Counted from the stretch's first letter, positions 35,282-44,893 are shown. The stretch: 64,000 bases of DNA from Halorubellus salinus (GCF_020567525.1 NZ_JAJCVI010000003.1:434001-498000), one strand, 5' to 3'. Notes: a model not told the origin generated them from the letters alone. Program-made: numbers and translations.

Positions 35282-36112
35282 ATGGACGACGTATCAAACC
35301 AAGGACAGGCGATCGAACTACTCCAACAGCTCGGACTCAAGGAGTACGAGGCAAAGTCGTTCGTCGCACTCACGCGCCGACACCACGGGACAGCCAAGGA
35401 GATCAGCGAGACCTCCGACGTCCCCCGGACGCGCGTGTACGACGCGATCCGCGTACTGGAATCGAAGGGGCTCGTCGTGACGCAGCACTCGAACCCACAG
35501 GTGTTCCGCGCCGTGACCATCGACGAGGCCGTCAACACGCTCCAGTCGGAGTACGTCGAACGGACCGAGACCCTCCGGAGTGCGTTGAGCGGCCTCGAAC
35601 CGACAGACGGCGACGACGAAACCGAGGTCACGCACGAGGTGTGGTCGATAACGGGTGGGAACGGTATCACGAGTCGCACACAGCAACTACTCGAGGGCGC
35701 GACCGACGAGATACTCCTCGTCATCGGGCACGAGAGCATCCTCACGGACGCGCTCGTCGAACGACTCCAGGAGGCCCGGGACCGCGGCGTCGACGTCGTC
35801 GTCGGCACCGCCGACGAGGCGATCCGCGGCAAGATCCAGCAGGTGCTCCCGGCGGTGGAGGTGTTCGTCTCGGAACTGGAGTGGTTGAGTCGGTCCCCGC
35901 TCCCCTCGGACACCACCGAGATCAGTCGGCTGCTACTGGTCGACCGCGAAGCGATACTGGTCAGTTCGTTCACCGAATCGTCGACCGACAGTCGAGAGCA
36001 CGAACAGGGCGTGTTCGGCCGGGGGTTCGACAACGGTCTCGTCGCGATCGTTCGGCGATTGATGGCGACGGGGTCGCTGTTCAAGGACGAACCCAGAAAC
36101 TCCGAACCGTGA
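35282..36112 (+). CDS. TrmB-family transcriptional regulator (paralogue 1)
   Basis: 276-aa regulator. N-terminal TrmB winged helix: LLQQLGLKEYEAKSFVAL, GTAKEISETSDVPRTRVYDAIRVLESKGLVV and a coiled stretch (VNTLQSEYVERTETLRSALSGL). The C-terminal half resembles a phospholipase-D-like/TrmB C-terminal domain without an obvious sugar-binding signature (ILLVIGHESILTDALVERLQEARDRGVDVVVG). It is one of three related genes at 35.3-39.2 kb. ATG 35282 follows GAGGTTGGGACCA. Confidence 0.85.
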   Translation: MDDVSNQGQAIELLQQLGLKEYEAKSFVALTRRHHGTAKEISETSDVPRTRVYDAIRVLESKGLVVTQHSNPQVFRAVTIDEAVNTLQSEYVERTETLRSALSGLEPTDGDDETEVTHEVWSITGGNGITSRTQQLLEGATDEILLVIGHESILTDALVERLQEARDRGVDVVVGTADEAIRGKIQQVLPAVEVFVSELEWLSRSPLPSDTTEISRLLLVDREAILVSSFTESSTDSREHEQGVFGRGFDNGLVAIVRRLMATGSLFKDEPRNSEP

Positions 36113-36434
36113 CGGCGCCAGGGACCGGCGAACGATGAACGTGTACGGAGCCGCATACCCGTAGGTGTCCCCGACCGTGGCGAGTGCCGCGGCGGCCACC
36201 AGCGTCACCGCCGCTTCGAGCGGCAGCACTGCCACGACCGTGACGAGGTCCTCGCCGGCGGGCTCGGAGACACTACGACCCTGCTGGATGGCGCCGAGTC
36301 CGGCGACGACCCCGACGAGCAGGGTCGCCCGGGTCACCGACAGCGCGTTCCAGCCAGCCGGTTTCGCTCGGGAGACGCGACCGCGAACGCCACCTATCGA
36401 TGCACGCAAACGTACGCCCGGTCTGTCTCCTCGT
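36113..36434. other. intergenic region, possible membrane-gene remnant
   Basis: No plus-strand gene. On the minus strand a frame over about 36130-36340 encodes hydrophobic runs (TRATLLVGVVAGLGAI and DLVTVVAVLPLEAAVTLVAAAALATVG) like two membrane helices, but there is no ATG start and it reads into the TrmB gene. It may be a small unrecognised protein or a remnant. Confidence 0.25.
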
Positions 36435-37031
36435 ATGCACTGGCTGACTGTGCTCTTTCGGCCCTTCGACCGATATGCCGATGCGCTCTCCGCTCGGACG
36501 CACGGTGCCGTCGCGGTCGTCTCGTTCGTCACCTTCGTCGGCACCATCGCTCTCGGGTTCGTTCCGGTGACTCGCCGCATCGAGACGTCCGGTTACTCCA
36601 CTACGGACCTGCAGGCCGCGACGAGTCGGGCGGAGGTCGACGCGATACTCCAGGCGTTCGAACCGGTCATCGACGCCGTGGTACTGCTGTCGGTCCTCGA
36701 CTACGTCTTCATCCTCGCCGGGTTCCTCCTGTTCTTCTCGCTGCATTCGCTCTCGATGAAGACGCTGGCAGCCTACGACACGCTCGTCCTGGTACCGAAG
36801 CTCGGGATGAGCTTGACGGTCCTCTCTCGACTCCTCGACGCCCTGGAGAACCTCTTCGTCATCCTCATCTACACGAATCCCGACGACTACGCGACCGTCC
36901 TCATCGACCTCACGAACGCCGCCGAGACGCTGAAGTGGACGGTCGTCAGCGTCGAATACCCGACGCTCGGCATCGCCATCGCGCTGGCACTCCTGACACG
37001 GTACACCGCGCTCCTCGACGGTCGCTCGTAG
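36435..37031 (+). CDS. membrane protein of unknown function, 198 aa
   Basis: Four to five hydrophobic segments (e.g. VAVVSFVTFVGTIALGFVPV, AVVLLSVLDYVFILAGFLLFFSL, LENLFVILIYTN, LGIAIALALLTRYTALL). I do not recognise the family. It lies between two TrmB-like regulators in the same direction as the first, so either may control it. Confidence 0.6.
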   Translation: MHWLTVLFRPFDRYADALSARTHGAVAVVSFVTFVGTIALGFVPVTRRIETSGYSTTDLQAATSRAEVDAILQAFEPVIDAVVLLSVLDYVFILAGFLLFFSLHSLSMKTLAAYDTLVLVPKLGMSLTVLSRLLDALENLFVILIYTNPDDYATVLIDLTNAAETLKWTVVSVEYPTLGIAIALALLTRYTALLDGRS

Positions 37032-37179
37032 AACCCCTCGTAGCTGCGCTCGGAATACCCAACCGGGTACGCGCTTGGAACAACAGCCGGATACAGCGCG
37101 CGGTGCGGCGCTCTCGCCCGCCACGTTCAGCAGGCCCCGTAGCATCCTCTCCCACGGCGTTCGAGGGACCAGGCTCTCT

Positions 37180-37986
37180 TCAATCCTGCTTCGGGTCGCG
37201 TTGAGAGAGCAAGCCCTGGGCCAGCAACCGCCGGGAGATCACGATCAGGCCGTTGCGGAATCCTCCACCGAAGATCGCCTGCTCCTCGCGACTGCTGGGA
37301 ACGATCGTGCTGACGAGAATCGTCGACCGATCGACGAGCAGGAGCCGACCGATCGCCAGGTTCTCGCCCGGGCCCTCGACGCTGCGCAGCCACTCGAGTC
37401 CCGAAAGGAACGTCGTCGCATCCGGAACTGCGTCGTGGATCTGTCCCTCGAGGGACTCGGTCACGGCGCCGATCAGTAGTTCGACGTCCGAGTCGAGTCC
37501 GTTCAGGGTGTCGACCAACTCCTCGGTCAGCAGCGAGCTATCGCCGAGGACCAGTACGACCTCCTCGGTCGCATCCCTGATGAGCTGGTTCGATCGGTTC
37601 GCGATCGCGTCCGTCCCGGACATCGACCAGACCTCCTGGACCGCGTCCTCGTCCGTCGCTTCGACCGGGTCAGCTCGTTCGAGCGCGTTCGCGAGCCGGT
37701 CGACGCGTGCCTCGTACTGGTCGCGGAGGGTCTGGGTCGCCTCCTCGATGGGGACGGCCCGGAATCGCTGCGGGCTCGTGTGCTGGACCTCGACGAGTCC
37801 CTGCGCTTCCAGCAACCGGACGGCGTCGTAGACTCGCGTCCGAGGCACGTCCGTTATCTCGCTGAGCTGTTTCGCCGTTCCGGTCGAGATGCGTGACAGC
37901 CCGACGAAACACTTTGCCTCGTACTCTTTCAAGCCGAGTTCCTGGAGTACCTCGATCGCCGCTTCCGATGTCTCATCTGTGCTCAT
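37180..37986 (-). CDS. TrmB-family transcriptional regulator (paralogue 2)
   Basis: 268-aa protein closely similar to the gene at 35282: VLQELGLKEYEAKCFVGL, GTAKQLSEITDVPRTRVYDAVRLLEAQGLVEVQHTSPQRFRAV, and the same C-terminal domain layout. ATG 37986 is preceded by GAGTTGGGACAC, matching the leader of paralogue 1. Divergent from paralogue 3; an inverted-repeat operator candidate lies at 38052-38076 in between. Confidence 0.85.
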   Translation of the reverse strand: MSTDETSEAAIEVLQELGLKEYEAKCFVGLSRISTGTAKQLSEITDVPRTRVYDAVRLLEAQGLVEVQHTSPQRFRAVPIEEATQTLRDQYEARVDRLANALERADPVEATDEDAVQEVWSMSGTDAIANRSNQLIRDATEEVVLVLGDSSLLTEELVDTLNGLDSDVELLIGAVTESLEGQIHDAVPDATTFLSGLEWLRSVEGPGENLAIGRLLLVDRSTILVSTIVPSSREEQAIFGGGFRNGLIVISRRLLAQGLLSQRDPKQD

Positions 37987-38051
37987 GTGTCCCAACTCGT
38001 AACCCGGGTAGCCCGGAGTTGCGTGAAAGTTCGACCGCTGGCCGGATAGGT

Positions 38052-38076
38052 ATTGTCACCTCTCACTCGTGACAAT
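38052..38076. promoter_or_regulatory. operator candidate between divergent TrmB genes
   Basis: ATTGTCAC (38052-38059), 9-nt spacer, GTGACAAT (38069-38076): a perfect 8-bp inverted repeat 66 nt upstream of paralogue 2. Size and symmetry fit a dimeric regulator site. Which regulator binds is unknown. Confidence 0.55.
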
Positions 38077-38219
38077 TAACCGAATGGAACTCGCTATACT
38101 CGCCTAACCGGCGGCCAGTAACCCTGCAGAACCGGTCCTACTCTTGCTGTTACTCCCTCACTCACAACTCTTGGACTATCCAAACCCTGGACTGTCGTCC
38201 GACCAGCAGCGCATTCTCG

Positions 38220-38237
38220 CGATTAACTCAGTTAATC
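38220..38237. promoter_or_regulatory. palindromic operator candidate GATTAACT-C-AGTTAATC
   Basis: A perfect 8-bp palindrome with one central base, just left of an AT-rich CACAAAAGGACTATACTGG segment that could be the promoter of paralogue 3 (start 38375). No gene lies in 37987-38374 otherwise. Confidence 0.5.
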
Positions 38238-38374
38238 ACAAAAGGACTATACTGGCCAGCCCCGTACGGTTCACCCGGCACGAACCTCGGAACTAGTGTC
38301 CCAACCACGACCCGAAGCGTGCCGCCCCCGGCCACCTCACCGTGGCTGGGTTTCCGGAACACGCACCCTTCATC

Positions 38375-39175
38375 ATGAGTATCGACCCGACCGACGACCC
38401 GCACGCGGCCGCCATCGAACAGCTCGAACAGTTCGGACTCAGTGCGTACGCTGCGCGGACGTTCGTCGCCCTCCTCACCCTGGGCACGGGCACTGCCAAG
38501 GACGTAAGTGGGGTCTCGGACGTCCCACGAACCCGGGTCTACGATGCGGTCGAGGAACTCCACGACCTCGGTCTGGTCGACGTGCAGCAGTCCTCTCCAA
38601 AGGAGTTCTGGGCCATCTCACCCGAAACCACCTCTCGCAAATTCGAGAAGGAGCTGGACCACCGACTGTCGACGCTGACGACAGCGCTCGACGAACTCGA
38701 ACCCGCTCGACGGAGCGAGGAGCAAACCGGCGTCTGGACGGTCGACGGCCAGGGGACGGTCACGGACCGCGTGATAGAGTTCATCGACGGTGCGGAGGAC
38801 GAGATCGTCTACATGACCGTCGAGGACCTGTTGACCGACGCCATCGTCGACGCGTTACGTGACGCTGCAGCGCGCGACGTGACGATCAGTCTCGGTGGCG
38901 TCTCCACGCCCGTCCAGGACGAGATCCAGACCGAGATTCCCGACGCCGAACTGTTCGAATCGCTGTGGGTCTGGTCTGACACGCCCGCGGGACGACTCAT
39001 GCTGGTCGACGGGACGCAGACGCTCGTGAGCGCACTCGTCAACGGGAGCGATGCCGCTCCGACGGAGCCACCGTCGGAGACGGCCATCTGGGGGAGCGGT
39101 GAGACGAACAGTCTCGTGGTCGTGCTGAAGGCGATCTTCACGTGGCGGCTGGAGCACGCCGACCCGCCCCAGTAG
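38375..39175 (+). CDS. TrmB-family transcriptional regulator (paralogue 3)
   Basis: 266-aa, more diverged member: QLEQFGLSAYAARTFVALL, GTAKDVSGVSDVPRTRVYDAVEELHDLGLVDVQQSSPKEFW, then a C-terminal domain with IVYMTVEDLLTDAIVDALRDAAARDVTISLG. The VPRTRVYDA recognition helix is identical in all three, so they may read similar DNA sites. ATG 38375 has no clear ribosome site. Confidence 0.85.
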   Translation: MSIDPTDDPHAAAIEQLEQFGLSAYAARTFVALLTLGTGTAKDVSGVSDVPRTRVYDAVEELHDLGLVDVQQSSPKEFWAISPETTSRKFEKELDHRLSTLTTALDELEPARRSEEQTGVWTVDGQGTVTDRVIEFIDGAEDEIVYMTVEDLLTDAIVDALRDAAARDVTISLGGVSTPVQDEIQTEIPDAELFESLWVWSDTPAGRLMLVDGTQTLVSALVNGSDAAPTEPPSETAIWGSGETNSLVVVLKAIFTWRLEHADPPQ

Positions 39176-39526
39176 GCACCCCGGTACTCGACGAGCACGA
39201 GCCTGCGACATCCTTCGAACTGCGGTATCGTCCATCCCGACGGTAGCTGATTGGTTCACACTGTCGAAGACGGAATCGGGTGGTAGCCAGAGCACCACTC
39301 CCCGTTCGTTCACGCGGTATCCGAGTGGCGACGCCGCCAGCTGTCCGCGACCGGCCACGGGATGGTCAGTCCGACGATGGAGACGTTCGTGATCGTCGTG
39401 TCGCTGCTTGTTCCGGTTTCGCACAGATGGATCTTGCTCCTCGATCTCTCGGAGGATCGTCCGTCAGATCGTGGTTCTCGCCATCGCGTATGGGGACCGG
39501 ACGCACGAGGGGCATTGATGCGTCAC
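39176..39526. other. intergenic region, no supported gene
   Basis: Open frames on both strands lack homology; a plus frame from 39377 (METFVIVVSLLVPVSHRWILLL) has one hydrophobic run but then becomes Arg-rich. Convergent ends of TrmB paralogue 3 and the metallophosphoesterase lie on either side. Confidence 0.3.
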
Positions 39527-40855
39527 TTACTCCGTACCCTCCGACTCGTCCAGTTGCGAATCCCGCTCTCGGGGACGGTTCACCACTGTCCGGTCTGGGA
39601 GTTCCCGTCGTCGTCGCGGTGACCGGGTGAGCAACCGCTGGAGCAACGTCTCGTCGTCCGGGTCCCGTTTCTCGATCACCTCGTACTCGACGAGGACGTC
39701 GCCGTCATCGGCCGCGGAGAGACGAAAGTAGTTGAGCTGGTAGGAGGCGTAGTAGACCGGCGGGAGAACCCCGAGGAGCGGGTCGACCCGTTGGAGGCGT
39801 TTCAGCCACGTCCCGGTGTTGACGACGAGCCGGCCGTCGACTTCGGTCGCCGACGGGCGGTGCGTGTGCCCGTACACGTACACAGCGACCCTCGGTTCGG
39901 ACGCGAACACGTCCCTGGCCCTGCCGAGGTATTTCTCGACGGGTTCCCGGTCAGTTGGTGATCGCACGAGTCCGAATCGTCGGAGCGTTCTCCGAGCGTC
40001 CCACACGAAGACGGCGAGCGGGACGGAGATCGCCAGCAACAGCACGATGATGACCAGATTCACCCCGAGGACGAGTTCGACGAGTCGCCCGGCCGGCCCG
40101 AACGAGCCGAGTAGTTCCTCGACCAGTGTGAGTGGCAGCGACCACACGTCGAACCAGTCGAGCGCGAATAACGCGACGTACAGCACGCCCACGTTGAACA
40201 GGAGGAGGAACGGCACGACCGAGAAACGCAGCCACGAACTCATCTCCCGGTAGAAGTAGTTCGATATGAGCCAGTCGGGGATCTCGGTCATCGGCGTCAC
40301 GGCCTGGATGTCCTTCAGCCAGTTGTACTTCCCACGACCGGAGAGCTGTCCCGCGCGACTCGTTATCTGTCGGTTCACGAAGTAACCCGGTGGGTTCGCG
40401 TATGGATTCCCGAAGTCCGGAATCCGGTTGTTCGGGTCCTCTTGCATGCCGTGTTCGACGTGAACGAGTGACTCGCCCACCGGTCGTTCGATCGATACCG
40501 TTTGCTCCAGCGTCACGTTGTACTCGGCGAGTCGCTCCACGTACTCCGGGTACGCGGCGAGTTCGTAGTCGTGGTTTCCAGGGATGAGCGTGATCTCGAT
40601 CTCCCGGCCGGTTCTTTCGAACTGCTCGAACAGTTCGGGGTAGCGTTCGAGGAGCGCGTCGAACTTCTCCGGCCCCTCGACTTCGGTGAACTCCCACAAC
40701 CCGAACGCGTCGCCGTTGATTATCAGTTCGGCATCCTCGTCGCGCTCTTCGAGCGCGTCGAGGAACGCGAGCAGTTCGTCCAGGAAGTCCACCTGTTCGA
40801 GCTGTTCGTCACCGCCGACGTGGAGGTCGCTGACGAAGTAATACACGTCCGCCAT
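39527..40855 (-). CDS. calcineurin-like metallophosphoesterase with membrane anchor
   Basis: 442-aa protein. The metallophosphoesterase motifs are FVSDLHVGG, INGDAFGLW, IPGNHDYE, VEHGM and a late YGHTHRP. About residues 215-300 hold two membrane helices (VVPFLLLFNVGVLYVALFALDWF and VLGVNLVIIVLLLAISVPLAVFVW) inserted before the final GHTH motif, so the catalytic site is formed from both sides of the membrane insert. Substrate unknown (phosphodiester, nucleotide or lipid). Confidence 0.85.
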   Translation of the reverse strand: MADVYYFVSDLHVGGDEQLEQVDFLDELLAFLDALEERDEDAELIINGDAFGLWEFTEVEGPEKFDALLERYPELFEQFERTGREIEITLIPGNHDYELAAYPEYVERLAEYNVTLEQTVSIERPVGESLVHVEHGMQEDPNNRIPDFGNPYANPPGYFVNRQITSRAGQLSGRGKYNWLKDIQAVTPMTEIPDWLISNYFYREMSSWLRFSVVPFLLLFNVGVLYVALFALDWFDVWSLPLTLVEELLGSFGPAGRLVELVLGVNLVIIVLLLAISVPLAVFVWDARRTLRRFGLVRSPTDREPVEKYLGRARDVFASEPRVAVYVYGHTHRPSATEVDGRLVVNTGTWLKRLQRVDPLLGVLPPVYYASYQLNYFRLSAADDGDVLVEYEVIEKRDPDDETLLQRLLTRSPRRRRELPDRTVVNRPRERDSQLDESEGTE

Positions 40856-41295
40856 GTCGCTACTTCGAGTCCGGGTTCATGCAGGGGCGACCGCGTCGTT
40901 CGGCCTGTGCGTCTCCGACGCGTCGAACGGCCGATCGCAGCCCTCCGAATCGCGGTGTGGTAGTCGGGTGCCAGCTGGCGACGCGAGCCCTGGAATCGAG
41001 CATGCCGATAGCTAGAGGTCATCCTACTAAGTTATCGACTTGTTACAAAAATTAATCTCTAATAAACGATAGATAAATCACGTGTACGAGCAGGGGAACG
41101 GTGAACGACGTCGAGGCAACCGTACTGATAGACCGCTTTCTGGATTGGGCGTCTGAATCATCCTCGAAGTACCTGTGAACGTCACGTAGGCTTCTGGTAT
41201 GACCGACCGCTATCGACAAACGCGAGGAAAGGTAACGACGCCATTTTCTATCATTGAGAGTGGTTAACAAAGACCGCTGCAGCGCTGGTACAGGT
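40856..41295. other. AT-rich intergenic region
   Basis: An AT-rich segment at 41025-41085 (TTGTTACAAAAATTAATCTC) stands out. On the minus strand it is the end of a frame closing VPLLVHVIYLSFIRD, which looks protein-like but has no start codon, so it may be a decayed gene. TTAACAAAG near 41265 may be the promoter for the DUF1269 gene. Confidence 0.3.
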
Positions 41296-41799
41296 ATGAG
41301 TTCACTTGTTGTACTCAGATTCGGCGACATGGACGGTGCTGAAGCCATGCGCGACAGGATGTACGACCTACAGAAGCGAGAGCTGATCAAGATCGAGGAC
41401 GCAGCGGTCGTCGTCCGGAACGAGAAAGGGCGTGCGAAGGTCAAGCAGGCGCACAGCCTCGTCGGTGCGGGCGCATTGGGCGGCGCCTTCTGGGGCATGC
41501 TCATCGGATTGCTGTTCTTCGCCCCGTGGCTCGGCCTACTGGCCGGCGCAGCCGGCGGTGCACTCTCCGGGAAACTCGGCGATATCGGCATCGACGACGA
41601 CTTCATCGAGGACGTGCGGGACGCGATCGAGCCCGGGAACTCCGCCCTGTTCCTGCTGGCCCGCGAGGGGAACACCGACCGCATCAAGGAAGAGCTGTCG
41701 GACTTCGAGCACGACTTCCAGATCATGGACACGAACCTCGCCCCGGAAGACGAGGAGCGCCTCCGTGAGACCTTCGCCGCGGAGGAAGTTGCCGGGTGA
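41296..41799 (+). CDS. DUF1269-family membrane protein
   Basis: 167-aa protein: N-terminal ferredoxin-like part (SSLVVLRFGDMDGAEAMRDRMYDLQKRELIKIEDAAVVVRN), a glycine-rich central hydrophobic hairpin (GAGALGGAFWGMLIGLLFFAPWLGLLAGAAGGALSG) and a C-terminal DIGIDDDFIEDVRDAI...LFLLA region, as in DUF1269. These proteins are associated with stress responses and membranes; molecular role unknown. Confidence 0.85.
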   Translation: MSSLVVLRFGDMDGAEAMRDRMYDLQKRELIKIEDAAVVVRNEKGRAKVKQAHSLVGAGALGGAFWGMLIGLLFFAPWLGLLAGAAGGALSGKLGDIGIDDDFIEDVRDAIEPGNSALFLLAREGNTDRIKEELSDFEHDFQIMDTNLAPEDEERLRETFAAEEVAG

Positions 41800-41900
41800 A
41801 TCCATCGGGACCTCGTCGTCGACGAACCCCGACGTAACGGAGCGGAAACCGCACGCACTGAGAGTATAGCACGCTCGGACGACCGGTCACCCAGTATCAC

Positions 41901-43238
41901 ATGCGACTCGTCCAGGTTCTGATCCCCGAGGGCGCACGACCTGCCGTCCTCGACGCGCTCGACGACCAGGGTATCGATTACGCCGTGTTCGACGAGGTCG
42001 GCCGTGGTGACTTCGAGGCGATGGTTCAGTTTCCCATCCCGCCAAGCGGCGTCGAACCGGTGATGGACGACCTGATCGAGGCCGGTATCCGGGAGGACGC
42101 GTACACTATCGTCCTCTCGACCGAAACCGTCGTCTCACAGCGTCTGGCTGCACTCACCGAACGGTTCCCCGGCCTCCGGATCTCGCGCGAGGAGCTGTAC
42201 GCACGGGCGCAGGATCTGGCGCCGGCGAACTCCACCTTCTTCGCGTTCCTCGTCCTGAGCACCGTCATCGCGACGACGGGCCTGCTCCTCGACTCCGCGG
42301 CGACGATTATCGGCGCGATGGTCGTCGCACCGCTGATGGGACCAGCCGTCTCCGCGTCCGTCGGCACGATCCTCGACGATCCCGGGATGACCAGACGTGG
42401 CATCAGACTACAGGTCCTCGGACTCGTCGCTGCCATCGCGACGGCGGCGGTCATGGGCTGGCTCCTCCAGCAGACCGTTCTCATCCCGCCAGGACTCGAC
42501 ATTCAGACGATCCCCCAGATCGCCGAGCGGACGAGCCCGAACTTCCTGTCGCTCTTCCTCGCGCTCGGGTCGGGGATCGCTGGATCGCTCAGTATCATGC
42601 GTGGCTCCGGGTCGACCCTCGTCGGCGTCGCCATCGCCGTCGCGCTCGTTCCTCCCGCCGCAACCTCCGGCCTCGGTATCGCGTTCGGCTTACCGGGGGT
42701 CGCCATCGCGGGCGCCGTGCTCGTGGTCGTGAACCTGCTCGCGATCAACGTCTCCGCCCTGACCCTGTTCTGGGTAGCAGGGTTCAAGCCACTCGACGCA
42801 GGTGCCTTCGAGGGGGTTCGCGCGTCCATCCTCTCGCGCATCGTCGTGATCGTCGTCGCCATCGCACTGCTCTCTATCGTCCTCGGTGCGGTCACCTGGA
42901 CGACGTTTCAGACGCAGGCCTTCGAGCAGCAGACGCGGACCGAACTCCAGCAACAGTTCGACGAAGCAGACATCGAGGGGGTCGAGCTCGTCACCGTGAC
43001 CGTCGACTACGAACCGATCGATCTGCTCCTCGGAAACGAACCGCGGGTGAACGTCCTCATCGGCGTTCCACGGGACCAGGAGGTACCGCCGGACCTCGCT
43101 CAACGCTGGGACGACCAGTTAACCGCGGAGTTCAATCGGGACGTCGTCGTTCGCGTCGGATTCCTCGAGACACAGGTATCCGACGGGAGAACGCGGGAAC
43201 GACCCGAGCGACTGGTCTCCCCTGGAGTGTCTCGATGA
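41901..43238 (+). CDS. DUF389/TIGR00341 membrane protein
   Basis: 445-aa protein. The N-terminal 80 residues are soluble (VQVLIPEGARPAVLDALDDQGIDYAVF), followed by the DUF389 core of six helices with STVIATTGLLLDSAATIIGAMVVAPLMGP and VALVPPAATSGLGIAFG, then a C-terminal soluble domain. Function of the family is unknown. The stop overlaps the MFS start by 4 nt (ATGA), so they are probably made together. Confidence 0.85.
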   Translation: MRLVQVLIPEGARPAVLDALDDQGIDYAVFDEVGRGDFEAMVQFPIPPSGVEPVMDDLIEAGIREDAYTIVLSTETVVSQRLAALTERFPGLRISREELYARAQDLAPANSTFFAFLVLSTVIATTGLLLDSAATIIGAMVVAPLMGPAVSASVGTILDDPGMTRRGIRLQVLGLVAAIATAAVMGWLLQQTVLIPPGLDIQTIPQIAERTSPNFLSLFLALGSGIAGSLSIMRGSGSTLVGVAIAVALVPPAATSGLGIAFGLPGVAIAGAVLVVVNLLAINVSALTLFWVAGFKPLDAGAFEGVRASILSRIVVIVVAIALLSIVLGAVTWTTFQTQAFEQQTRTELQQQFDEADIEGVELVTVTVDYEPIDLLLGNEPRVNVLIGVPRDQEVPPDLAQRWDDQLTAEFNRDVVVRVGFLETQVSDGRTRERPERLVSPGVSR

Positions 43239-44893
43239 GTTCTGATGCGGGAGGACCCAGGGGAGGAGTCGATGCCCCGGAACGACAGGAGGGGACGCTG
43301 GCGTACTGGGGGCCGGCTATCGCGGTGAGCCTCTCGATGTTCATCGCGGTCATCGATTCGACCCTGATGAACGTCGCTATCCCGGCTATCGTGTCCGATC
43401 TGGATACCACGGTTCCAGTCGTCCAGGGCGCGATAGCGGTCTACTCGCTCGTGATGGCGGCGCTGATGCTCCCCGGGGGCAAGCTTCCGGCGATGTACGG
43501 CGTCCGGCGGCTCATGCAGGGTACGCTCGTCGTCTACGCCGCCGGGACGCTGCTGGCGGCCGTCGCCTGGAGCCCCGCTGTCCTGTACTTCGGCTGGTCC
43601 CTCGTCGAAGGTGCTGCGGCCGCCGTGTTGATGCCGCTGACGTTCACCGTCCTCATCGTCACCTACGATGGGAAAGACCGCGCGAGAGCTCTCGGGGTGC
43701 TGGCGGGCGTGAGCGCGGCGGGCGCGGCTGTCGGACCGATATTCGGTGGGGCGTTGACGACCTTCGCCAGCTGGCGGTGGGGGTTCGCCCTCGAGGCGGT
43801 CGTCGTCGTCGTCGCGCTGGTGTTCGTTCGCTACGTGAGCGCCGCCCCGCTGACGGCCGACCCAGACCCACTCGACGTCGGGGGGACTGCGCTCTCCATC
43901 GCCGGCGCGACGTCGCTCGTCGTCGGCTTCATCCTCGCCGGCAAGTTCGGGTGGTTGCTCGCGACGCGCCCGTTCGTCGCCTTCGGCGTCCAGTTCAATC
44001 CCTTCGGGACGTCGCCGGCGCTCTGGACCATCGGCCTAGGACTGCTCGCGTTCGCGGCGTTCGTCCAGTACGAGTACCGCCTCGAGCGCGCCGGCCGCTC
44101 GCCGCTCGTTCCGATGGAGATGCTCTCGAACCGCTCGTTCACCACGGGCTCGCTGACCTTCGGCGCTCGAGCGCTCGTCATGGCCGGGTTCATCTTCATC
44201 ATCCCGGTGTACCTCCAGTCCGGCCTCGGCTACACCGCCTTCGAGGCCGGGGTCGCGATGCTTCCGTTCTCCGTCGGGACGCTGCTCGTCTCGACGTTCA
44301 CCACCGGCTGGCGCGCGTACGTGGCACCGAAAACCCTCGTCCAGGTCGGGGCCGTGCTGATGACCGTCGGCCTCCTGTTGCTGTTCCAGGACACGAACCC
44401 GGACCAGACGGTGCGGAGCATGGCCGTCCCGATGGCGGTCGTCGGCGTCGGCATCGGACTCATGACGCCACAGCTCGTCAACTCGACGCTCTCGGCGGTC
44501 CCCCAGGCGAACTCCTCGGAGGCCTCGGGCGTCATGAACGCGACCGGGATGCTCGCGTACGCGCTCGGGACGGCCATCGTCGGCGCCTTCCTCCTCGGGC
44601 AGTTCTACCGGGGAGTGATAGACGGCACGTTCCGGGCGACCGGCGCCACAGTGTCGGTGCCCCGACGCGACGAACTCGCCCTGGCACTGCAACAGGCCGC
44701 AGAGACGGCAACCGAGGCGACCCGGCAGGCGTTCCTCGCCGGGTTGACCCCCACAGAGCGGGCACTGCTCGGAGGGATCTTCGAGACCGCATTCGTCGGC
44801 GCCCAGCGCGCGACGCTGCTACTCCTCGTCGTATTCGCGGCGCTCACGCTCGCCATTTCGGCGTTCTTACCGCGCAACTCCGATAATCCATGA
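43235..44893 (+). CDS. MFS drug/metabolite exporter, DHA2 (EmrB/QacA) type
   Basis: 552-aa major-facilitator protein with about 14 helices. The opening motif VIDSTLMNVAIPAIVSDL (the D1 motif of DHA2 exporters) and the first-loop GGKLPAMYGVRRLM (motif A-like) are present; motif C-like ALGVLAGVSAAGAAVGPIFGGAL follows in helix 5. Proton-driven export of hydrophobic or toxic compounds is the family role. Coupled to the DUF389 gene. Confidence 0.88.
   Translation: MSSDAGGPRGGVDAPERQEGTLAYWGPAIAVSLSMFIAVIDSTLMNVAIPAIVSDLDTTVPVVQGAIAVYSLVMAALMLPGGKLPAMYGVRRLMQGTLVVYAAGTLLAAVAWSPAVLYFGWSLVEGAAAAVLMPLTFTVLIVTYDGKDRARALGVLAGVSAAGAAVGPIFGGALTTFASWRWGFALEAVVVVVALVFVRYVSAAPLTADPDPLDVGGTALSIAGATSLVVGFILAGKFGWLLATRPFVAFGVQFNPFGTSPALWTIGLGLLAFAAFVQYEYRLERAGRSPLVPMEMLSNRSFTTGSLTFGARALVMAGFIFIIPVYLQSGLGYTAFEAGVAMLPFSVGTLLVSTFTTGWRAYVAPKTLVQVGAVLMTVGLLLLFQDTNPDQTVRSMAVPMAVVGVGIGLMTPQLVNSTLSAVPQANSSEASGVMNATGMLAYALGTAIVGAFLLGQFYRGVIDGTFRATGATVSVPRRDELALALQQAAETATEATRQAFLAGLTPTERALLGGIFETAFVGAQRATLLLLVVFAALTLAISAFLPRNSDNP

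Noticed and set aside
39362-39622. Plus frame with hydrophobic start METFVIVVSLLVPVS
   Set aside because: Becomes Arg-rich, overlaps the 3' end of the metallophosphoesterase gene and has no homologue I recognise.
41052-41220. Minus-strand frame ending VPLLVHVIYLSFIRD
   Set aside because: Protein-like end but no ATG or GTG start in frame and no recognised family; kept only as a possible remnant.
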